From assembly GCA_045595705.1 (NCBI GenBank), contig JAZOBA010000115.1, forward strand, positions 1 to 16,422: a stretch of 16,422 nucleotides of DNA, written 5' to 3'. Source of the stretch: JAJPXI01 sp045595705 (lineage in GTDB: Bacteria; Bacillota; Clostridia; Oscillospirales; Oscillospiraceae). The notes under the pieces were generated by a model that was given only the letters and a program-made list of their open reading frames with translations, did no database searches and had not been told where the DNA came from. The position numbers and the translations under genes are program-made. Positions 12,741 to 16,422 of the stretch are shown in pieces (the stretch's first letter is position 1; each line of letters starts with the position of its first letter).

Positions 12741-12965
12741 TATTGACCTCCCAAATTTTGCTTCGCAGAATGTTCGCCTCCGGCGAAAAGGAAGTGCGAA
12801 TCCGTCCGAAGCAGGACATGTGCCTGCGCAGGACACCACGGCCCGTGGCCGCGGCGGCCACGACCGCCTTTTCCGTGAAAAGGCGAGGGGGTTATCGGGG
12901 CAAGTCGCCGCATTTCGTGGCACGCAGCCCCGTATCTAAGGGGGACAGCGTCCCCCTTGGAGGAT
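12741..12965. repeat. Hairpin array between ftsW and murG
   Basis: A 225-bp gap in an otherwise tight gene cluster, packed with consecutive inverted repeats. They are TTCGCC/GGCGAA (12773-12787), GCAGG/CCTGC (12811-12827), CGTGGCCG/CGGCCACG (12844-12862), CGCCTTTT/AAAAGGCG (12865-12885), CGGGGC/GCCCCG (12896-12932, with a smaller stem inside) and AAGGGGGAC/GTCCCCCTT (12938-12958). No stem is followed by a T run on the minus strand, so none is a standard terminator. No gene is supported here. It resembles a REP- or MITE-like insertion, or an mRNA processing/stability region. Confidence 0.7.
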
Positions 12966-14165
12966 TTATCCTTGTTTTGCAGCCGGGATTTGTCGGGATA
13001 CGCTTAACACAATTCCCATTTCGGCCAGCTGGATCAACAGCGCCGTTCCGCCGTAACTGAAGAAGGGCAACGAAATACCGGTAACCGGCAGCAGACCGGT
13101 GACCACGCCGATGTTGAAAAACACCTGAAAGGCGAACAGGGTAATAATACCCACGATCAGCAAAGCACCAAAACGGTCACGGGCGTGGATGGCCAGCCAG
13201 TAACCGCGCAGAATGAGCATCGCAAAAAGCACCAGCACCAATGCGGCACCGATGAACCCCATCTCTTCGCAGAGGATGGAGAACACAAAATCGTTTTCCG
13301 GCTCGGGCAGAAACAGGTGCTTCTGGGTACTGTTGCCCAATCCCTTGCCCAAAAGGCCGCCCGAACCGATGGCCAGCAGAGACTGAATGGACTGGAACCC
13401 CTGCCCCAACTCGTCGATCCAGGGGTCGTGCCACAGTTCAATGCGGGCCGTCATATAATCGGTGTTGTTAATGATGTACCACAAGGCACCGGCCGCAAGA
13501 GCACCGCCGCCCACAAACCAGTAAAGCCGGATTCCCGAAGCGAACAGGACAGCCGCGCCCGCCACCATAATCAGAATGGTACCCGACATGTGGGGCTCCA
13601 GCAGCATCAGAAATGCCACGACCAACAGGATGGCGGCATAGGGGATCAACTCCAGCAGACCGATTTTATCCAGAAAGCCAAGAACACGGCCGGTAATGCT
13701 GCGGCGATTCCATTTCTTCTTTTTTCCTGTGCTGCGCTTGGACAAACGAGCCGAAAAATACAGTACAACACCCAGTTTGGCAAATTCCGAGGGCTGAAAA
13801 TTGATGGGGCCAATGGTGATCCAGCGCTGGGCGCCTACCTCGGCCCTGCCCCAGCCAAAGGGAATGACCAGAATCAGCAGCACAATGGCAAACAACAGAA
13901 CAAACGGAGACATCCAGCGCCAGTGCTGGTAATTGAGTTTGGAAACAAAATAAAGCACCAACACGCCGGCCACGCCGAAAATGGCCTGCTTCATAAAGTA
14001 GTTGTACGGACTGATGCCGTCATAATAGGCGGTGGCATAGGATGCCGAGAACACGGTGATCAAACCGATGACCAGCAGCATCAAAGTCAGCATCAGGAAG
14101 GGCAGATCCATGGGGCCGCGGGCCAGCTGCTCTTCCATTGTCAAATCGCGCTGCGCCTTTGCCAT
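12966..14165 (-). CDS. ftsW: SEDS peptidoglycan glycosyltransferase FtsW/SpoVE
   Basis: A 399-residue polytopic membrane protein with about ten helices. SEDS proteins polymerise lipid II into glycan strands together with a class B PBP; FtsW does so at the septum. Conserved stretches are GAQRWI (111-116), QPSEFAKL (124-131), LEPHMSGT (189-196), GKGLGNSTQKHLFLPEPENDFVF (273-295) with the catalytically important acidic residue D292, and PFFSYGGTAL (367-376). A basic cytoplasmic loop (about 140-160, RSTGKKKKWNRR) follows helix 4. The dcw position beside murG matches FtsW or the sporulation paralogue SpoVE; sequence alone does not separate them. GGGAGGGAG precedes the ATG. It starts 35 bp after mraY, where murD is normally found. 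Confidence 0.93.
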   Translation of the reverse strand: MAKAQRDLTMEEQLARGPMDLPFLMLTLMLLVIGLITVFSASYATAYYDGISPYNYFMKQAIFGVAGVLVLYFVSKLNYQHWRWMSPFVLLFAIVLLILVIPFGWGRAEVGAQRWITIGPINFQPSEFAKLGVVLYFSARLSKRSTGKKKKWNRRSITGRVLGFLDKIGLLELIPYAAILLVVAFLMLLEPHMSGTILIMVAGAAVLFASGIRLYWFVGGGALAAGALWYIINNTDYMTARIELWHDPWIDELGQGFQSIQSLLAIGSGGLLGKGLGNSTQKHLFLPEPENDFVFSILCEEMGFIGAALVLVLFAMLILRGYWLAIHARDRFGALLIVGIITLFAFQVFFNIGVVTGLLPVTGISLPFFSYGGTALLIQLAEMGIVLSVSRQIPAAKQG

Positions 14166-14200
14166 GTAATCTCCCTCCCTTCAGAACAATCAAATCAAAT

Positions 14201-15190
14201 TTACGCGCCGTAGCGTCCCAACACGCCCAGCAGAGCGATCACGCAGCACACCAGTGTGATGCCGGTGAAGACGAAAAACAGCTTCTTTTCGCTCCAACCG
14301 CCCATTTCAAAGTGGTGGTGCAGGGGAGCCATGCGGAAAATGCGCTTGCCGTGGGTCAGTTTGAAGTAGAGCACTTGAATGATGTCGGACAACGTCTCGG
14401 CAATGTAAATGATACCCACCAAAATCAGAATCAGCGGCATATCCAGCGCAAAGGCCATACCGCACACGGCACCACCCAGAAACAGGGAGCCGGTGTCACC
14501 CATAAAGACCTTGGCGGGGTGGAAATTGTAAAGCAGAAAACCGATCAGACCGCCCAGCAGAGCGCCGGCAAAATTACCCAGCCCTGCTTGCCCCCAAAGG
14601 ACGCAGACCACGATGTAAAACAGAGCCACAGGAGTTGTCACGCCGGCAGCCAGACCGTCCACACCGTCGGTAATATTGACCGCGTTGACGCAGCCCACCA
14701 TAACGAAAGCGGCAAAGATCATGTACACCACCCAGGGCAGTACGATCTTGGTGTGAACAAAGGGAATGTACAGGTCGGGAGACAGGTGACCGGTATAGCG
14801 CAGCAGCGCCGTAAAGGCAATGGCGGCCGCCAGCTGCAGCAGAAACTTCTGGGATGCGGTCAGACCTGTGTTTTCCTTCTTTTTCAGCTTGGCGTAGTCG
14901 TCAATAAAGCCGATCAGGCCAAACACCAATGCAAATGCAAAAACCAGCAGGCCGGTGGTATCGCCGCCCATAACCAAGGCCAGAAGAATGGCCGCGGCAA
15001 TGCCCACAATGAACATGATACCGCCCATGGTGGGCGTACCCTGCTTGGACATGTGCCATGTGGGGCCGTCGGTCTTGATGGACTGGCCCGCCTTGACACG
15101 GCGCAGGAAGGGCACCAGAAACTTACCCACAACGGCAGTCACCGCAAAGGCAATGACGGCGCTGATCACATTTTGTACGATCACTTGCAT
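14201..15190 (-). CDS. mraY: Phospho-N-acetylmuramoyl-pentapeptide transferase
   Basis: A 329-residue integral membrane enzyme with about ten helices. It moves phospho-MurNAc-pentapeptide from UDP to undecaprenyl phosphate, making lipid I. All family signatures are visible: SKQGTPTMGG (48-57), the Mg2+ motif IDDYAK (96-101), NAVNITDGVDGLA (169-181), FMGDTGSLFLG (229-239) and HHHFE (291-295). The length is slightly shorter than in E. coli, as usual for Gram-positives. GGAGGTTGAACAT precedes the ATG. The gene starts 31 bp after murE; murF, which commonly separates the two, is absent. A small hairpin spans the murE stop just upstream. Confidence 0.97.
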   Translation of the reverse strand: MQVIVQNVISAVIAFAVTAVVGKFLVPFLRRVKAGQSIKTDGPTWHMSKQGTPTMGGIMFIVGIAAAILLALVMGGDTTGLLVFAFALVFGLIGFIDDYAKLKKKENTGLTASQKFLLQLAAAIAFTALLRYTGHLSPDLYIPFVHTKIVLPWVVYMIFAAFVMVGCVNAVNITDGVDGLAAGVTTPVALFYIVVCVLWGQAGLGNFAGALLGGLIGFLLYNFHPAKVFMGDTGSLFLGGAVCGMAFALDMPLILILVGIIYIAETLSDIIQVLYFKLTHGKRIFRMAPLHHHFEMGGWSEKKLFFVFTGITLVCCVIALLGVLGRYGA

Positions 15191-15212
15191 ATGTTCAACC
15201 TCCGGGACCGCC

Positions 15213-15237
15213 GTGCGTTTCTTATTTTGATACGCAC
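15213..15237 (-). repeat. Small inverted repeat across the murE stop
   Basis: GTGCGT (15213-15218) and ACGCAC (15232-15237) are perfect 6-bp arms with a 13-nt loop that contains the murE TAA. On the minus strand the hairpin ends 23 nt before the mraY start and leaves the ribosome binding site free. No T run follows, so it is not a clear terminator. Confidence 0.5.
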
Positions 15238-16422
15238 ATCTCGCGGAAAAATTGGTCTATCTCTTCTCTCTCGTCCAGATGATACCGGACACCGTGAATT
15301 TCCTGATATGTCTCATGCCCCTTACCGGCCAAAAGGATCACATCCCCCGGTCCGCCCTGGGCCAGGGCATAGCGGATGGCGGCGCGTCGGTCGCACTCCA
15401 CCACGTAGTTGTCCGCCCCGTCCATCCCCCGCAAAATATCACCGATAATTTCCTCGGGCGGTTCTGCGCGGGGATTGTCGCTGGTGACCACCACAAGGTC
15501 GGCCAGATCGGCGGCGATGGCTCCCATCAGCGGGCGTTTGGAGCGATCCCGGTCTCCCCCGCAGCCAAACAGGCAAATCACCCGATTGACCGCCAGCGCT
15601 CGCACCGTGGTCAGCACATTTTCCAGCGCATCTGGGGTATGGGCATAATCGATCAGTACGGTAAACAGGGCGGGCACCGGGACGACCTCCACCCGGCCCT
15701 TGACCCCTCTGGCATGAACCAGCGCGGCGGCGGTGCATTCCAGCGGCATTCCCAGCCCCATGGTACAGGCCAGTACGCCCAGCGCATTGTAAATGGAAAA
15801 GCCGCCGGGGATGGGCAGCCGCACACGGCGGACCTCCCCCAGTGTGACCGCCTCAAATTCCACCCGTTCGGGGAACAAACGAATGTTTTTTGCGGTCAGA
15901 TCGGCTTGGGTTTTGTTTTCCGAGTAAGTCACCTTCGGGCAGGGCACTCTGTCGGCATAATAGCGCCCCGCAGCGTCGTCCAGATTGAGCACCGCCAGAT
16001 CGGTCTGCTCAAACAGGCGGCCCTTAGCCTCCCGATAGGCCTCCATGGTGCCGTGAAAATCCAGATGATCGGCCGTCAGATTGGTAAAGATTCCTGCCGC
16101 AAAACGCAGGCCGTCCGCCCGATGGAGCGTCAGCGCGTGGGAGGATACCTCCATGACCACGTGGGTGCATTTCGCATCCTTCATCTGCCGCAGCAGCTGC
16201 TGCAGATCGTACGACTCCGGCGTGGTGCGTTGGGCGGGAAAACTCTCGTTTCCAATCATATTCCGGTTGGTTCCGATCAACCCCACCTTGGCTCCGGCGC
16301 AGCGCTCCAGCACCTCTTTCATCAGGTAGGTGGTGGTGGTCTTTCCGTTGGTTCCGGTCACGGCGATCAGCTTCAGTTTGCGCCCGGGATGCCCAAACCA
16401 GTTGGCCGACACCGTGGCCAGT
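15222..16422 (-). CDS. murE: UDP-MurNAc-tripeptide ligase (5' end outside window)
   Basis: The last 400 or so codons of a Mur ligase. The frame stays open to the window edge (L-A-T before V-S-A-N-W), and about 90 N-terminal residues are missing compared with the family. The GTG at 16412 is therefore internal, not a start. It is an ATP-dependent cytoplasmic ligase that adds the third amino acid to UDP-MurNAc-L-Ala-D-Glu. Motifs: P-loop VTGTNGKTTTTY, MEVSSHAL, the EAYREAKGRLFE region with the carbamylated lysine, DYAHTPDALE, CGGDRDRSKRPLMG, TSDNPRAE and GKGHETYQEI. The DNPR motif predicts meso-diaminopimelate rather than L-lysine as substrate (established for the family). It is the first dcw gene visible here; its promoter is outside the window. 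Confidence 0.96.
   Translation of the reverse strand, partial: LATVSANWFGHPGRKLKLIAVTGTNGKTTTTYLMKEVLERCAGAKVGLIGTNRNMIGNESFPAQRTTPESYDLQQLLRQMKDAKCTHVVMEVSSHALTLHRADGLRFAAGIFTNLTADHLDFHGTMEAYREAKGRLFEQTDLAVLNLDDAAGRYYADRVPCPKVTYSENKTQADLTAKNIRLFPERVEFEAVTLGEVRRVRLPIPGGFSIYNALGVLACTMGLGMPLECTAAALVHARGVKGRVEVVPVPALFTVLIDYAHTPDALENVLTTVRALAVNRVICLFGCGGDRDRSKRPLMGAIAADLADLVVVTSDNPRAEPPEEIIGDILRGMDGADNYVVECDRRAAIRYALAQGGPGDVILLAGKGHETYQEIHGVRYHLDEREEIDQFFREMCVSK

Noticed and set aside
12741..12923. N-terminal extension of MurG by 61 residues
   Set aside because: The extension translates the hairpin array and has no similarity to the family; GGGAGGT directly precedes the ATG at 12740.
12938..12958. 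Rho-independent terminator after ftsW
   Set aside because: The 9-bp stem is perfect, but on the minus strand it is followed by AGATACGGGG rather than a T run.
16410..16412. The GTG at 16412 as the murE start
   Set aside because: The frame continues to the window edge and about 90 family-conserved N-terminal residues would be missing; the gene is simply cut by the window.

Overview
The window looks like the chromosome of a moderately GC-rich Gram-positive member of the Clostridia, most likely an Oscillospiraceae-type gut commensal. The evidence is strong AGGAGG-type ribosome binding sites, SigA-like promoters with 16-17 bp spacers, a lipoprotein signal peptide, a NusG_II/Gx-transporter pair, an NADP-type glutamate dehydrogenase and a dcw (division and cell wall) cluster with murA inside it. 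The taxonomic call is inference from gene content; no rRNA is present. I see no tRNA, CRISPR array, phage gene or transposase.

Right half (8.3-16.4 kb, all minus strand): a compact dcw cluster, transcribed from the right edge leftwards as murE (5' end outside the window), mraY, ftsW/spoVE, murG, murA, ftsQ (divIB), ftsZ. These genes make lipid-linked peptidoglycan precursor (MurA first committed step, MurE amino-acid addition, MraY lipid I, MurG lipid II), polymerise it (the SEDS protein FtsW) and build the division ring (FtsQ, FtsZ). murF, murD and ftsA are not at their usual positions. ftsZ has its own strong promoter with a palindrome in the spacer, and a terminator. A 225-bp hairpin-rich stretch splits ftsW from murG, and a 9-bp inverted repeat masks the murA ribosome binding site.

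Middle (4.2-8.3 kb): a minus-strand CorA-type Mg2+ transporter with its own promoter and a structured leader of about 150 nt; a plus-strand FAD-dependent oxidoreductase; a plus-strand unknown six-TM membrane protein; and, divergent from that, a minus-strand NusG domain II protein followed by a Gx transporter family protein.

Left part (0-3.6 kb, minus strand): a two-gene operon of a polysaccharide-deacetylase lipoprotein and cytidine deaminase, then gdhA. Downstream of gdhA, the last ten codons, stop and terminator of gdhA are present a second time 239 bp away. The two copies are separated by GC-rich hairpin sequence and a 15-bp inverted fragment of gdhA. This resembles a dispersed-repeat or duplication junction and is one of the odder parts of the window, together with the corA leader, the murA masking hairpin and the ftsW-murG hairpin array.
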